A stretch of 64,000 nt of DNA, from assembly GCF_016907315.1 (NCBI RefSeq), contig NZ_JAFBBS010000001.1, positions 62,001 to 126,000 on the forward strand, given 5' to 3'. Under the pieces are notes generated by a model. It was not told the origin of the DNA. It worked only from the letters and a program-made list of their open reading frames with translations, and did no database searches. The DNA comes from Microbacterium esteraromaticum (GTDB lineage Bacteria > Actinomycetota > Actinomycetes > Actinomycetales > Microbacteriaceae). Positions within the stretch are counted from its first letter, which is position 1. The number at the start of each line of letters is the position of its first letter. Both the position numbers and the translations under genes were made by a program. Below, one piece after another: positions 55,251 through 64,000 of this stretch.

Positions 55251-56059
55251 GTAAGGCGCTCCGTCCTCCCGCGCACCGGCGTGTCGCCGGCCGCGAGGAA
55301 TGCGTCGAGGGTGGCGACAGGGTCGCCGGTGACCAGCGCCTCGCCGATGAGGACGACGTCGGCACCGGCATCCCGGTACCGTGTGACATCCTCGGGCTGC
55401 AGCACGGCCGATTCCGCGATGCGGACGGCCGAGTCGGGGATGCGATCCGAGAGCCTGGCGAACAGATCGCGGTCGAGCTCGAGGGTGTGCAGGTTGCGAG
55501 CGTTCACCCCGATGAGATCTGCGCCGAGGTCGATGGCGACATCGAGCTCTTCCGCCGAGTGGGTCTCGACGAGCGGAGTCATCCCGAGCTCCTTGATGAG
55601 CGCGTGCAGCTCGGCGAGGACGCCGCGAGACAGACCTGCCGCGATGAGCAGCACCAGATCGGCACCGGCCGCGCGCGCCTCGAACACCTGGTACGGAGTG
55701 GCGATGAAGTCCTTGCGCAGCACGGGAACGCCGACACGGCCCGTGACCGCCTCGAGGTCGGCGAGGCTGCCGCCGAAGCGGCGCTGCTCGGTGAGCACGC
55801 TGATCGCCGAAGCCCCGCCCTGCTCGTACAGAGATGCCTGCAGAGCTGGGTCCGGGATCTCGGCCAGTGCGCCGCGGGAGGGGCTGGCGCGCTTGACCTC
55901 GGCGATGATCTTGACGCGATCCGCCGGAGCGAGCGCTGCCAGCACGTCGCGGGCAGCAGAGCGCTCGAGGGCGTCGCGCTCCACGGCGGCAAGCGGTCGC
56001 GACTGAGCGCGCGTCTCTGCGTCCTCCACCGCGCCGGCCGTCAGGTCGGCGAGGACCAT
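55247..56059 (-). CDS. trpC: indole-3-glycerol-phosphate synthase
   Basis: 270 residues, a single-function TIM barrel. [12 protein letters not shown] holds the catalytic Lys and the substrate-binding segment, LRKDFI the second Lys, and [13 protein letters not shown] the late Glu/Asn elements. It converts CdRP to indole-3-glycerol phosphate. Its ATG shares one base with the upstream stop (TGATG). Confidence 0.97.
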   Translation of the reverse strand: MVLADLTAGAVEDAETRAQSRPLAAVERDALERSAARDVLAALAPADRVKIIAEVKRASPSRGALAEIPDPALQASLYEQGGASAISVLTEQRRFGGSLADLEAVTGRVGVPVLRKDFIATPYQVFEARAAGADLVLLIAAGLSRGVLAELHALIKELGMTPLVETHSAEELDVAIDLGADLIGVNARNLHTLELDRDLFARLSDRIPDSAVRIAESAVLQPEDVTRYRDAGADVVLIGEALVTGDPVATLDAFLAAGDTPVRGRTERLT

Positions 56060-56289
56060 CAGTGAGCCTTCGGCGTGTACTTCGGGCCCTTCACACCCCA
56101 GCCGGCCTTCGCCATCGCCCAGCCGACGATCGCCCCGATCACGACGACAGCAACGCTGACCCAGACGGCGACGGGCTGGTCGAGGCAGAAGAAGACCGTG
56201 CCGGCGGTGAACCCGACGAGCATGATCACGACGGCGGTCCAGGCAGCAGGCGAGTGTCCGTGGCCGGGGTCGGCGATCGGGTTGGTCAT
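56059..56289 (-). CDS. HGxxPAAW-motif small membrane protein
   Basis: 76 residues: the HGHSPAAW motif near residue 10, two membrane helices (about 17-37, 43-62) and a basic tail. This small conserved protein regularly lies between the Trp-associated membrane protein and trpC in actinomycetes. Function unknown. GGAGGAGAAC precedes the ATG. Confidence 0.85.
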   Translation of the reverse strand: MTNPIADPGHGHSPAAWTAVVIMLVGFTAGTVFFCLDQPVAVWVSVAVVVIGAIVGWAMAKAGWGVKGPKYTPKAH

Positions 56290-56323
56290 GTTCTCCTCCG
56301 GGTGGTTAGGCGATGCTGACAGT

Positions 56324-56917
56324 CTATCGGGCTGAGTCCGTCGGATCGGTGCCGTGCGACAGCTCGTCCCACGAATCGACGGCGTCGAGCGGGCCCGTGC
56401 TGTGGTGCGCGGCTTCCGAGGCCGCCCGATAGCGCCGGCCGCCGGCGGGCCAGCGGCGGGCAGTCGCGAGTACGTAGATGGATGCCATGGCGAGCAGGAT
56501 CCAGGCGATCAGAGCGAACACCGGCCAGGGCGTCGGGGTGATGGCATCCACCACCTCACTCAACGACGCCTCTCCGCCGAGGCCTGTGGCTTTGGTGACG
56601 GCGGGCGCGACGGCAGAGAGCGGCGGCGATCCGATGAGCGGTGCCGTGCCGACGAGCAGCGTGACGCCGGCACCGAGACCGAGGACCGCGATGACGTGAC
56701 GCAACACGAGGCCAGCGATGGAGAGTGCGGCCCCCAGAGCGAGCACCGCGAGCGACAGGGGTGCGAGAAGCGGATAGATCACCGAGCCGGTGACGCTGAG
56801 CGACTCGCCCGCATCAGCGCGCTGCACGGTCGCCCAGACCTGAGTCGACGAGATGATCCCGATCCCGCCGGCGAGCAGGAACGCGACGACACCGAGCATC
56901 CTGGCCCGACGCAGCAC
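56324..56917 (-). CDS. Trp biosynthesis-associated membrane protein
   Basis: 197 residues, four membrane helices (about 5-25, 50-70, 75-95, 130-152) with an external loop and a cytoplasmic acidic tail. This family is found next to trp genes in actinomycetes; a role in tryptophan or precursor handling is assumed from position only. GTG start, one base after the hisI stop. In mycobacteria trpE lies immediately upstream of it; here hisI is in that place. Confidence 0.83.
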   Translation of the reverse strand: MLRRARMLGVVAFLLAGGIGIISSTQVWATVQRADAGESLSVTGSVIYPLLAPLSLAVLALGAALSIAGLVLRHVIAVLGLGAGVTLLVGTAPLIGSPPLSAVAPAVTKATGLGGEASLSEVVDAITPTPWPVFALIAWILLAMASIYVLATARRWPAGGRRYRAASEAAHHSTGPLDAVDSWDELSHGTDPTDSAR

Positions 56918-56918
56918 G

Positions 56919-57263
56919 TCAGCTCACCTCACCGAGCGGGAGTTCGCGCCCGTCGAAACAGGTGCGGGTGCCTGTGTGGCACGCGGGCCCCTGCTGGTCG
57001 ACCTGCATCAGGATGGTGTCTGCGTCGCAGTCCACCGCGACGCCCACCACCCGTTGCGTATTGCCCGAGGTGTCGCCCTTGCGCCAGTACTCCTGGCGTG
57101 AGCGCGACCAGTAGACCGCGCGGCCGCCGGTGAGTGTTCGCCGCAGCGCCTCGGCGTCCATCCAGGCGAGCATCAGCACCTCACGCGTGTCGTGCTGCTG
57201 CACGATCACGGGGGCGAGCCCGTCGTCGTTCCAGGCGATCGACGTGATGTCCTGTTCAGTCAC
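56919..57263 (-). CDS. hisI: phosphoribosyl-AMP cyclohydrolase
   Basis: 114 residues. The zinc/magnesium cysteines and acidic residues lie in [26 protein letters not shown], and [19 protein letters not shown] is the substrate segment. It opens the adenine ring of PR-AMP in histidine synthesis. It lacks the HisE half, which is encoded separately at 58905. GTG start overlapping hisF (GTGA). Confidence 0.96.
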   Translation of the reverse strand: MTEQDITSIAWNDDGLAPVIVQQHDTREVLMLAWMDAEALRRTLTGGRAVYWSRSRQEYWRKGDTSGNTQRVVGVAVDCDADTILMQVDQQGPACHTGTRTCFDGRELPLGEVS

Positions 57264-58021
57264 CTGACCACCACCCCGTCCGCTCGCAGCGCATCCTTGA
57301 CCTCGCCGATCGAGAGCTGCCCGCTGTGGAACACGCTCGCGGCGAGCACGGCATCCGCCCCGGCCGCGATGGCCGGCGCGAAGTCGCCCACCTGACCGGC
57401 GCCGCCTGAGGCGATCACCGGCACAGCCGAGACCTCGCGCATCAGGGCGACGAGCTCGAGATCGAATCCGTCTTTGGTGCCGTCCGCGTCGATCGAGTTG
57501 ACCAGCAGCTCCCCCGCGCCGCGCTCGATGGCCTCGCGCGCCCAGTCGAGGGCGTCGAGCGTCGTCTCGGTGCGGCCGCCATGCGTGGTGACCACGAAGC
57601 CGGAGTGGGTGGTCGTCGCGCGCTTGACATCGAGCGAGAGCACGAGCACCTGCGCGCCGAACCGGTCGGCGATCTCATCGATCAGCGCCGGACGGGCGAT
57701 CGCCGCAGAGTTGACGCCGACCTTGTCGGCCCCGACCGAGAGCAGTCGCGCCACGTCGTCGACGCTGCGCACGCCTCCGCCGACGGTGAGCGGGACGAAC
57801 ACCTTCTCGGCGGTGCGCTGAACCACGTCATAGGTGGTCGCCCGCGCATCCACCGTCGCGGTGACGTCGAGGAAGGTGATCTCGTCGGCTCCCTGAGCGG
57901 CGTAGTGCGCCGCCAGCTCGACAGGGTCGCCCATGTCGCGCAGATTCTGGAAGTTGACGCCCTTGACGACGCGCCCCGCAGCGACGTCGAGGCACGGGAT
58001 GACGCGCGCGGCGAGCGTCAT
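57260..58021 (-). CDS. hisF: imidazole glycerol phosphate synthase, cyclase subunit
   Basis: 253 residues. [14 protein letters not shown] holds the first catalytic Asp and SLDVKR the second, with the phosphate loops GGGVRS and ASGGAG. With HisH it forms imidazole glycerol phosphate and AICAR from PRFAR. The ATG shares one base with the hisG stop (TGATG). hisH, hisA and hisB are not in the window. Confidence 0.96.
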   Translation of the reverse strand: MTLAARVIPCLDVAAGRVVKGVNFQNLRDMGDPVELAAHYAAQGADEITFLDVTATVDARATTYDVVQRTAEKVFVPLTVGGGVRSVDDVARLLSVGADKVGVNSAAIARPALIDEIADRFGAQVLVLSLDVKRATTTHSGFVVTTHGGRTETTLDALDWAREAIERGAGELLVNSIDADGTKDGFDLELVALMREVSAVPVIASGGAGQVGDFAPAIAAGADAVLAASVFHSGQLSIGEVKDALRADGVVVR

Positions 58022-58863
58022 CAGAGCCTCGCCGCGTGGATCGCGGTGACGAGGATCGCCCGAGCGCCCAGAGCGTACAGATCGTCCATCACCTGGTTCA
58101 CGCCCTTGCGCGGCACCATCACGCGCACGGCCACCCACTCCGGGTCGCGCAGCGGTGAGATCGTCGGCGACTCGCGGCCTCCGGCGATCGCGACCGCGGC
58201 GTCCACCAGGCCGACCGGAAGATCGTAGTCGAGCAGCACATACTGTCGGGCCACCATCACGCCGCGCAGACGGCGCAGCAGCCGATCGGTGCCTGGCACA
58301 TCGCCGGGTCGGCTGATCAGCACGGCCTCGGATTCGATGATCACGGGTCCGAAGATCTCGAGTCCGGCCTGACGCAGCGTGGTGCCGGTCTCGACCACGT
58401 CTGCGATCACGTCGGCGACGCCGAGCCGCACGGCCGACTCGACTGCGCCGTCCAGCGGCACCAGCACTGCGGTGACGCCGTTCTCGCGCAGGAAGTCGTC
58501 GACCAGACCGGGATAGGCCGACGCGACACGCACGCCCTCGAGGTCGTGGATCGACGAGTACCGGCCGGGAGGAGCGGCGAAGCGGAAGGTCGAGCGCGCG
58601 AAGCCGAGCTGCTCGATCTCCCTCGCATCGTCCTGGCGGACGTCGCGCAGCAGATCACGGCCGGTGATGCCCACATCGAGGGCGCCGGATGCCACGTAGG
58701 TGGCGATGTCGCGTGGGCGGAGGTAGAAGAACTCGACGTCGCTGTCGGCGTCGATGACGTGCAGAGTCTTCGGGTCACGACGGCCGGTGTAGCCGGCCTC
58801 CGCGAGCATCTCGGCGGCTGTCTCGGAGAGGGAGCCCTTGTTGGGAACGGCGATGCGCAGCAT
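58021..58863 (-). CDS. hisG: ATP phosphoribosyltransferase (long form)
   Basis: 280 residues, so the long hexameric type with a C-terminal ACT-like regulatory domain (about 210-280) for histidine feedback. VPNKGSLSE at the start, GITGRDLL and the P-loop-like [14 protein letters not shown] at about 165-178 fit the catalytic domains. It commits ATP and PRPP to histidine synthesis. The ATG at 58863 is placed by the family N-terminus; the frame is open to 58908. Confidence 0.96.
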   Translation of the reverse strand: MLRIAVPNKGSLSETAAEMLAEAGYTGRRDPKTLHVIDADSDVEFFYLRPRDIATYVASGALDVGITGRDLLRDVRQDDAREIEQLGFARSTFRFAAPPGRYSSIHDLEGVRVASAYPGLVDDFLRENGVTAVLVPLDGAVESAVRLGVADVIADVVETGTTLRQAGLEIFGPVIIESEAVLISRPGDVPGTDRLLRRLRGVMVARQYVLLDYDLPVGLVDAAVAIAGGRESPTISPLRDPEWVAVRVMVPRKGVNQVMDDLYALGARAILVTAIHAARL

Positions 58864-58904
58864 GGATGTCTTTCGTGTCTTGTGAACGGTCGTCTGAGCG
58901 TCGT

Positions 58905-59168
58905 TCACAGATGTCGGTAGACGTCCTCCAGGCTGAGTCCCTTGGCGAGCATCATGACCTGGAGGTGATAGAGCAGCTGCGAGATCTCCTCAGCGGCATC
59001 GTCGTTCGACTCGTACTCGGCGGCCATCCAGACTTCGGCCGCCTCTTCGACGATCTTCTTGCCGATCGCATGCACTCCGCGATCCAGCTGTGCGACGGTG
59101 CCCGATCCCTCGGGACGCTCGAGCGCCGTGGCGCTGAGCTCGGCGAACAGTTCGTCGAATGTCTTCAC
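58905..59168 (-). CDS. hisE: phosphoribosyl-ATP pyrophosphohydrolase
   Basis: 87 residues, all-alpha MazG-like fold: [32 protein letters not shown] carries the ExxE...ExxD metal motif. It converts PR-ATP to PR-AMP. GTG start overlapping the rpe stop (GTGA), with TAGCCT 6 bases upstream, so the his genes may start their own transcript here. Confidence 0.95.
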   Translation of the reverse strand: MKTFDELFAELSATALERPEGSGTVAQLDRGVHAIGKKIVEEAAEVWMAAEYESNDDAAEEISQLLYHLQVMMLAKGLSLEDVYRHL

Positions 59169-59845
59169 GATTCCAGGCTAGCCGCTCGCGCACGCTCGCG
59201 AAGACCGATGACCGCGGCCTCGATGTCGGCCGCCCCGTACACGGCCGAGCCCGCGACGAAGGTGTCGGCCCCGGCAGCCGCGGCCTGCGCGATCGTGGCA
59301 TCGGAGATGCCTCCGTCGACCTGCAGCCAGACGTCCGATCCGCGCCTGCGTGCCTCGTCGTGCAGCGCGCGGAGCTTCGGCATCGTCTCGGGCATGAACC
59401 CCTGGCCGCCGAAGCCCGGTTCGACGGTCATCACCAGGACCTGATCGAACTCGTCGAGGATGTCGTAGAGCGGCTCCCCCGCCGTACCAGGCTTGATGGC
59501 CACGCCGGCGCGGGCGCCGATCGAACGCAGGCGCCGTGCGAGCGCAACAGGATCGGCAGCGGCCTCGAGGTGGAAGGTCACGCTCGCCGCTCCCAGCTCC
59601 GCATATCCCGGCGCCCAGCGGTCGGGGTCGCTGATCATCAGATGCACGTCGAGCGGGATCGGGCTCGTGGCCTGGACGCGCTCGACCATCTGCGGCCCGA
59701 ACGTCAGATTCGGCACGAAGTGGTTGTCCATCACGTCGACATGCACGAAGTCAGCCGTCGCGATCCGGGCGAGCTCGGCCTGCATGTTCGCGAAGTCGGC
59801 GGCGAGGATGCTCGGGTTGATACGCGGTGCGGGGGGAAGGGTCAT
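59165..59845 (-). CDS. rpe: ribulose-phosphate 3-epimerase
   Basis: 226 residues, a TIM barrel. [13 protein letters not shown] at the start, [17 protein letters not shown] with the metal His/Asp pair, HLMISDP, and [13 protein letters not shown] in the middle are diagnostic. It interconverts ribulose 5-phosphate and xylulose 5-phosphate in the pentose phosphate pathway. It is coupled to rsmB by an ATGA overlap. Confidence 0.96.
   Translation of the reverse strand: MTLPPAPRINPSILAADFANMQAELARIATADFVHVDVMDNHFVPNLTFGPQMVERVQATSPIPLDVHLMISDPDRWAPGYAELGAASVTFHLEAAADPVALARRLRSIGARAGVAIKPGTAGEPLYDILDEFDQVLVMTVEPGFGGQGFMPETMPKLRALHDEARRRGSDVWLQVDGGISDATIAQAAAAGADTFVAGSAVYGAADIEAAVIGLRERARAASLES
59175..59180 (-). 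promoter_or_regulatory. putative -10 hexamer inside rpe for hisE and the his genes
   Basis: TAGCCT on the minus strand ends 6 bases before the hisE GTG at 59168. Confidence 0.4.
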
Positions 59846-61239
59846 GACTGCGTCCTTTCCTGGTCGGTGCGCTGCAGCAGCGCGAGGAACATGGCGTCGG
59901 TGCCGTGCCGGTGGGGCCAGAGCTGCACGCTGCCGCTGCCTGGCCCGTCTGCCACCCGCGGGGCGAGGTCGATCGGAGCCTGCGACACATCGGCCATCAC
60001 GGCACGCGTGTCGAGCTCGACGACGTCGTCGCGTCGACGCAGGATCTCGGCGACCACGCCGGTGGTCTCAGCGAGATGGGGGGAGCAGGTCGCGTACCCG
60101 ACGATGCCGCCAGGCGCGAGCGCGTCGACTGCCGCGTGGAGCAGCTGCATCTGCAGCTCTACGAGCTCGGCGACGTCAGCGGGCGATTTGCGCCAGCGCG
60201 CCTCCGGGCGCCGGCGCAGCGCCCCCAGTCCGGTGCAGGGCGCATCGACGAGGATTCGGTCGAAGGATGCCGGGTGCTGCGCCGCCAGCGCCCTGCCGTC
60301 CTCTTCGTGCACGGGCACCTCGATCGGCAGCGGCCGCACGGCGTGACGCACGAGCCCGGCGCGTGCGGGCACCACCTCGTTCGCCTCGAGGCTCGCTCCG
60401 CTCTCGTGGGCGAGAGCCGCGAGCATCGCGGTCTTGCCTCCAGGTCCTGCGCACAGGTCGAGCCACCGCTCCCCCGCTCGCACAGGCGCCGCGGCAGCAA
60501 GGGCGAGCGCGATGAGCTGCGAGCCCTCGTCCTGCACCCGGATGGTGCCGTTCGCATCGGCGATGGCCTGCCGCGGGTCGCCCCCTGGCGATCCGAAGGC
60601 GGTCGCGGCATAGGGGCGACGCGGGGTACCCGGCTCGGCGAGACCGGGGAGGGCTGCCAGGGTGACCTCGGGAGCATCGTTGTCGGCATCCAGGAGCTGT
60701 TCGAGCTCGTCCGCTCGGTCTTCGGCTGCGAGAGCGCGTCGCAGCGCGCGTATCACCCACACCGGGTGGGCGGTGCGCAGCGCGAGACGCTCGTCGTCGG
60801 ATCGCGCTCCCGCCTCGATGCGCTGCTGCCAGGTGTCGGCGTCGTCGCGGCCGATCCGGCGAAGCACGGCGTTCGCGAACCCTGACGCACCGCGGCCCGC
60901 TTCAGCTGAGACGAGCGACACCGACTCGTTCACCGCCGCGTGCGCGGCGACCCGCGTCGACAGCAGCTGATGAGCGCCGAGGCGAAGGGCATCGAGCACA
61001 ACGGGGTCGATCTGGGTCACGGGCCGGCCGGCGGCTTCGGCGATGATCGCGTCGTAGGTGCCCCGGCGTCGCAGCGTGCCGTAGGCGAGTTCAGTCGCCA
61101 GCCCGGCGTCCTGAGGGTTGAGCCCCGCCTCGACGATGAGCTTCGGCAGCAGGAGGTTCGCGTACGCGTCGTCGTCAGACACAGCGCGAAGCACGTCGTA
61201 CGCCACCCAGCGGGCGGCCTGGATCTTCGGCGCGCTCAT
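59842..61239 (-). CDS. rsmB: 16S rRNA (cytosine-C5)-methyltransferase, RsmB/NOP2 family
   Basis: 465 residues. A NusB-like N-terminal domain (about 5-140) precedes a methyltransferase with LDLCAGPGGKTAML (SAM), DAPCTGLGALRRRPEARW (PC motif) and YATCSPH with the catalytic Cys. It makes m5C in 16S rRNA. The ATG at 61239 overlaps the fmt stop (ATGA); the frame is open to 61281 but family homology starts with the later ATG. Confidence 0.94.
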   Translation of the reverse strand: MSAPKIQAARWVAYDVLRAVSDDDAYANLLLPKLIVEAGLNPQDAGLATELAYGTLRRRGTYDAIIAEAAGRPVTQIDPVVLDALRLGAHQLLSTRVAAHAAVNESVSLVSAEAGRGASGFANAVLRRIGRDDADTWQQRIEAGARSDDERLALRTAHPVWVIRALRRALAAEDRADELEQLLDADNDAPEVTLAALPGLAEPGTPRRPYAATAFGSPGGDPRQAIADANGTIRVQDEGSQLIALALAAAAPVRAGERWLDLCAGPGGKTAMLAALAHESGASLEANEVVPARAGLVRHAVRPLPIEVPVHEEDGRALAAQHPASFDRILVDAPCTGLGALRRRPEARWRKSPADVAELVELQMQLLHAAVDALAPGGIVGYATCSPHLAETTGVVAEILRRRDDVVELDTRAVMADVSQAPIDLAPRVADGPGSGSVQLWPHRHGTDAMFLALLQRTDQERTQS

Positions 61240-62159
61240 GCGCCAGCCCTCAGCGACCCGCTGTCGCGCAGACCGCGCCACCAGTCTGCGGCGTTCATCG
61301 GCCCCTTTCCTGACGGCTGAACACGGGTGACGGCGAGCGGCGTCGTGCCGGTGCCGATGAGCACCGCGGACTTCGTGCCGGCGAGCTCCCCGGGCTCGAG
61401 CGTGACGACGTCGGCGGGCGCGGGCTCGGCGGCGAGGATCTTCAGCCGGGCCCCGTCGAGCGTGGTGTGCGCGCCAGGCTCGGGGGTCACGCCACGGTAG
61501 CGCGCGTGCACCGATGCGAGTGGCTGGCTCCAGTCGAGTTCGCCGTCCTCGAGAGTGAGCTTGGGAGCCAGCGTGGGTGCGCCCAGCTGGGCCTCGGCAC
61601 GCGCGGTGCCGTCGGCGATGCCGGAGACCACGTCGATGGTGAGTGCGGCGCCGTCGTCAGCGAGCACCTCGAGAGCGACGTCGGCCGTGGCATTCTCGGG
61701 AAGCGCGACGGTGCGCATGGCGAACACGTCGCCGGCGTCGAGGTCGGGCACGAGCTGGAACACGCTGACGCCGAGCTCGGCGTCGCCGTTGATCAGCGCT
61801 CGCTGCACGGGGGCCGCCCCTCGCCACCGCGGCAGCAGGGAGAAGTGCAGGTTGATCCAGCCCCTCTCGGGCGTCGACAGCAGCGGCTCGCGAACGATCC
61901 CGCCGTACGCCACGATCACACCGAGGGCGGCGTCGAGCGCGGCGACCTGCGCTGTGACCTCATCGTCGAGGCGCGCCGCCTTGATCACAGCCAGCCCGAG
62001 CTGCTCGGCGGCGGCGGCGACCGGCGACGGCGTGAGCACGCGTTTGCGACCGAGCGGCGCATCGGGGCGGGTGATCACCGCCGCGATCTCGTGCTGCGCG
62101 GCGAGGGCCTGCAGCGTGGGAACGGCCACCGCGGGGGTGCCTGCGAAAACGAGGCGCAT
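61236..62159 (-). CDS. fmt: methionyl-tRNA formyltransferase
   Basis: 307 residues. RLVFAGTPAVAVPTLQAL begins the Rossmann domain; NLHFSLLPRWRGAAPVQRA holds catalytic Asn/His and the SLLP motif. An OB-fold C-terminal domain follows (about 210-307). It formylates Met-tRNAi for initiation. GGAGAA lies six bases before the ATG. It follows priA after 36 bases. Confidence 0.96.
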   Translation of the reverse strand: MRLVFAGTPAVAVPTLQALAAQHEIAAVITRPDAPLGRKRVLTPSPVAAAAEQLGLAVIKAARLDDEVTAQVAALDAALGVIVAYGGIVREPLLSTPERGWINLHFSLLPRWRGAAPVQRALINGDAELGVSVFQLVPDLDAGDVFAMRTVALPENATADVALEVLADDGAALTIDVVSGIADGTARAEAQLGAPTLAPKLTLEDGELDWSQPLASVHARYRGVTPEPGAHTTLDGARLKILAAEPAPADVVTLEPGELAGTKSAVLIGTGTTPLAVTRVQPSGKGPMNAADWWRGLRDSGSLRAGA

Positions 62160-62195
62160 GAAAGGTTCTCCGGTCGGTCGAGCGAGGGTCGGTGA

Positions 62196-64000
62196 TCAGA
62201 TGTCCGGTTCGAGGATATCGAGGTGGACGGCGAGGGGGATCCGCTGCCGTCCTCGGCCTCGGCGGCTCTGAGCGGCGTCGGCGACGACGCTTGCGCGCAG
62301 CGTGTCTGCAACGCTCTGGCCTGCGGCATAGGGGAAGCGCACGAGGGCGCGGACGCGCCCGTCGTCGCCTGTCGGCACAGGGCCGAGTACGGCATCCGCG
62401 GGAATGCCGATCTCCGAGAGCGCGTCGAGCGCTCCACGTACGGATGCAGGGATGCCCTCGATCTGGGCGAACCGGGCGGTCGGCGGCATGTGCAGCGGCA
62501 TCCGGGCATCCAGCTCCGAGCGCGCATAGGCTGCGCCCGACCAGGTTGCCAGGGCACGCGCGACCGGGCCGTCGACGCCGACGAGATGCACGGGCGCGCC
62601 GGGCGAGGCGAGGGCAGCGGCGTTGGACCACCACCGCAGGCACGACTCCCCGATCCGCAGGTCGGGGGCCTGCAGCATGCGCGCGCCATCGAGGAGGATG
62701 ACGGCGCGATACCCGCCCGCGGCTACCGGCTCGGCGCCGCGCGTCGCGACCACCAGGGCGGGGCGGTCGTCGACATGCTGCACGGGGTGCGAACCGTCGG
62801 ACACGATGACCCGGACACCGGGGAATGCGCGCCCGAGCTCGTCCGCCGTGCGCTCGGTACCGGACGACGCCAGCCGGACCTGATCGGATGAGCACTCCAC
62901 GCAGCGCCAGGAGTGCGCCGAGCGACCGCACCATCCGCACACAGGCACGGCTCCCCGGCGCTGGGCACCGAGCGGGCCGCCGCACTGTCGGCACCGTGCA
63001 GGGAGCCGACAGCTGGCGCAGACGAGGGTCGGCGAGAAGCCGGGGCGGGCGACCTGAACCAGCACGGGCCCCTCCGCGGCCGCGGCACGCGCAGTGGCGA
63101 AGGCGCTCGACGGCACCCGCTGCCCCATGGTGCGCTCGAGTTCCTGAGGTGTGCTCAGCCGCACATTCGGGATGACCCGTCTCGCCGCGGTGATGTCGCG
63201 CAGCCATCCGTTCTGCACCAGTCGCTCGACGTCGGTCGAGCGGGTGTGCGAGACCAGCAGCAGCGCGCTGCCCTCCTGCTCCTGACGGATCAGGGCAGCG
63301 TCACGCGCATGCACGTAGGGCGCCAGGGGCTCAGCCAGCAGAGCATCTGCGTCGTCCCAGATCGCGACGAGGCCCGCGCGTGCGGGTGAGTACACGGCCG
63401 ACCGGTTGCCGACGACGATGCAGGGCGCGTCGTCGAGAGTCCGCAGGAACGCGCGATAGCGGTCGGGGTTCGGCTGTCGCGCATCGTGCCGCACGACAGC
63501 CTCAGACGGAACGAGCGCTTCCAGCGCAGCGAGAAGCAGCTCCTGATCGCGGTAGTCGGGTACGACGAGCACGCTCGAGCGCCCCTCCCCCAATTGGGCG
63601 GTGGCAACGGCAGCCAGCAGCGCGGCCCATCCGGGGCGAGAGCCGTCCTGCACGGGGATGGCCTCGACCGCTGCACGGCCGGCGTCGGCGATCGTCTCGC
63701 CCAGGCCCTGGTAGCGGTCGATGATCTCATCGGCTCGGGCCAGGGCATCCGGGTCGATGGCCACGGGCTCGTCCACCGGTGCCCAGGCCTTCTCGACTCG
63801 CACCTGCCGCTTGGGGATCGCGAGACGGAGGATGTCCGACGCCGAGCCCGCGGCCCGGTCCGCCGCGCGGCGCGCCAGGCGGTAGAGCCGCTCGGGCATC
63901 ACGACTGCAGGCGAGACCACGCTCTCGATCTTCGAGAGCGAGCGGGTGGCATCCGACTCCACACCGATCTCCACGACGAAGCCGTCGACGACGCGACCGG
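62196..64000 (-). CDS. priA: primosomal protein PriA (helicase motifs degenerate), 5' end outside window
   Basis: About 600 C-terminal residues are visible; the N-terminal DNA-binding part (VVDGFVVEIGVESD) runs off the end. The zinc region has CASCRLPARCRQCGG and CGWC...CVEC pairs, typical of PriA. The ATPase has no Walker A (the site reads DGSRPGWAALLAA) and no DEAH box (WDDADALL instead). Actinobacterial PriA proteins are known to lack these motifs and probably do not unwind DNA; they may still recognise stalled forks. It heads the fmt-rsmB-rpe run. Confidence 0.9.
   Translation of the reverse strand, partial: GRVVDGFVVEIGVESDATRSLSKIESVVSPAVVMPERLYRLARRAADRAAGSASDILRLAIPKRQVRVEKAWAPVDEPVAIDPDALARADEIIDRYQGLGETIADAGRAAVEAIPVQDGSRPGWAALLAAVATAQLGEGRSSVLVVPDYRDQELLLAALEALVPSEAVVRHDARQPNPDRYRAFLRTLDDAPCIVVGNRSAVYSPARAGLVAIWDDADALLAEPLAPYVHARDAALIRQEQEGSALLLVSHTRSTDVERLVQNGWLRDITAARRVIPNVRLSTPQELERTMGQRVPSSAFATARAAAAEGPVLVQVARPGFSPTLVCASCRLPARCRQCGGPLGAQRRGAVPVCGWCGRSAHSWRCVECSSDQVRLASSGTERTADELGRAFPGVRVIVSDGSHPVQHVDDRPALVVATRGAEPVAAGGYRAVILLDGARMLQAPDLRIGESCLRWWSNAAALASPGAPVHLVGVDGPVARALATWSGAAYARSELDARMPLHMPPTARFAQIEGIPASVRGALDALSEIGIPADAVLGPVPTGDDGRVRALVRFPYAAGQSVADTLRASVVADAAQSRRGRGRQRIPLAVHLDILEPDI

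Noticed and set aside
56290..57300. Possible trp attenuator or T-box
   Set aside because: Gaps are 1-34 bases, with no Trp-rich leader peptide and no antiterminator structure.

Overview
The window looks like chromosomal DNA of a high-GC actinomycete. The best guess is Microbacteriaceae, most likely Microbacterium or a close relative. The evidence is RbpA, PafB/PafC, HelY, the arrangement of the his-trp-lgt-gltBD-pyk block, many GTG and some TTG starts, and recurrent TANNNT -10 hexamers only 6-7 bases upstream of start codons. Coding density is very high. No insertion sequence, prophage, integrase, CRISPR array or rRNA gene was seen. Two tRNA-Leu genes (anticodons GAG and CAA) are present.

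Region 1 (1-5.7 kb): the end of a TrmH-type RNA methyltransferase, an SGNH hydrolase, a DEAD/DEAH helicase, a ferritin-VIT1 iron-export candidate, an SRPBCC protein, a small glycosyltransferase and tRNA-Leu(GAG). Region 2 (5.7-19 kb) is a conserved actinobacterial housekeeping block: M20 peptidase, uppP, PAC2, HAD, trmI, an FKBP-like lipoprotein, pafB, pafC, tatA, tatC, helY, lnt and rbpA. The Pup-proteasome genes that sit inside this block in mycobacteria are absent. Region 3 (19-31.7 kb): a GDPD/SPFH/NfeD membrane operon, an SDR, an HdeD-like protein, an AraC-VOC-UvrA-like cassette followed by a decayed stretch with a GrpB pseudogene, a GNAT, a PAP2-diacylglycerol kinase fusion, a membrane Ser/Thr kinase and a DinB2-like polymerase.

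Region 4 (31.7-39 kb) is accessory: two MFS transporters and a minus-strand set made of an SGNH hydrolase, a half-length YczE-like membrane protein, a SUMF1-fold protein without the catalytic cysteines and a ureohydrolase with an altered metal site, followed by a DUF885 protein. Region 5 (39-44.6 kb): polA, a hotdog thioesterase, a PdtaR-like ANTAR regulator, tRNA-Leu(CAA) and two coupled alpha/beta hydrolases. Region 6 (44.6-64 kb) is one long minus-strand run, read in the order priA, fmt, rsmB, rpe, hisE, hisG, hisF, hisI, Trp-associated membrane protein, HGxxPAAW protein, trpC, trpB, trpA, lgt, gltB, gltD, pyk. Many junctions in it are ATGA, GTGA or TGATG overlaps. The trpE gene normally expected between hisI and the membrane protein is missing.

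The most unusual items are the DinB2-like polymerase with Ile at the steric-gate position, the SGNH/YczE/SUMF1/arginase-like set, the AraC-VOC-UvrA-like cassette with its adjoining deletion scar, and the two clean absences (Pup-proteasome genes and trpE) from otherwise conserved blocks.
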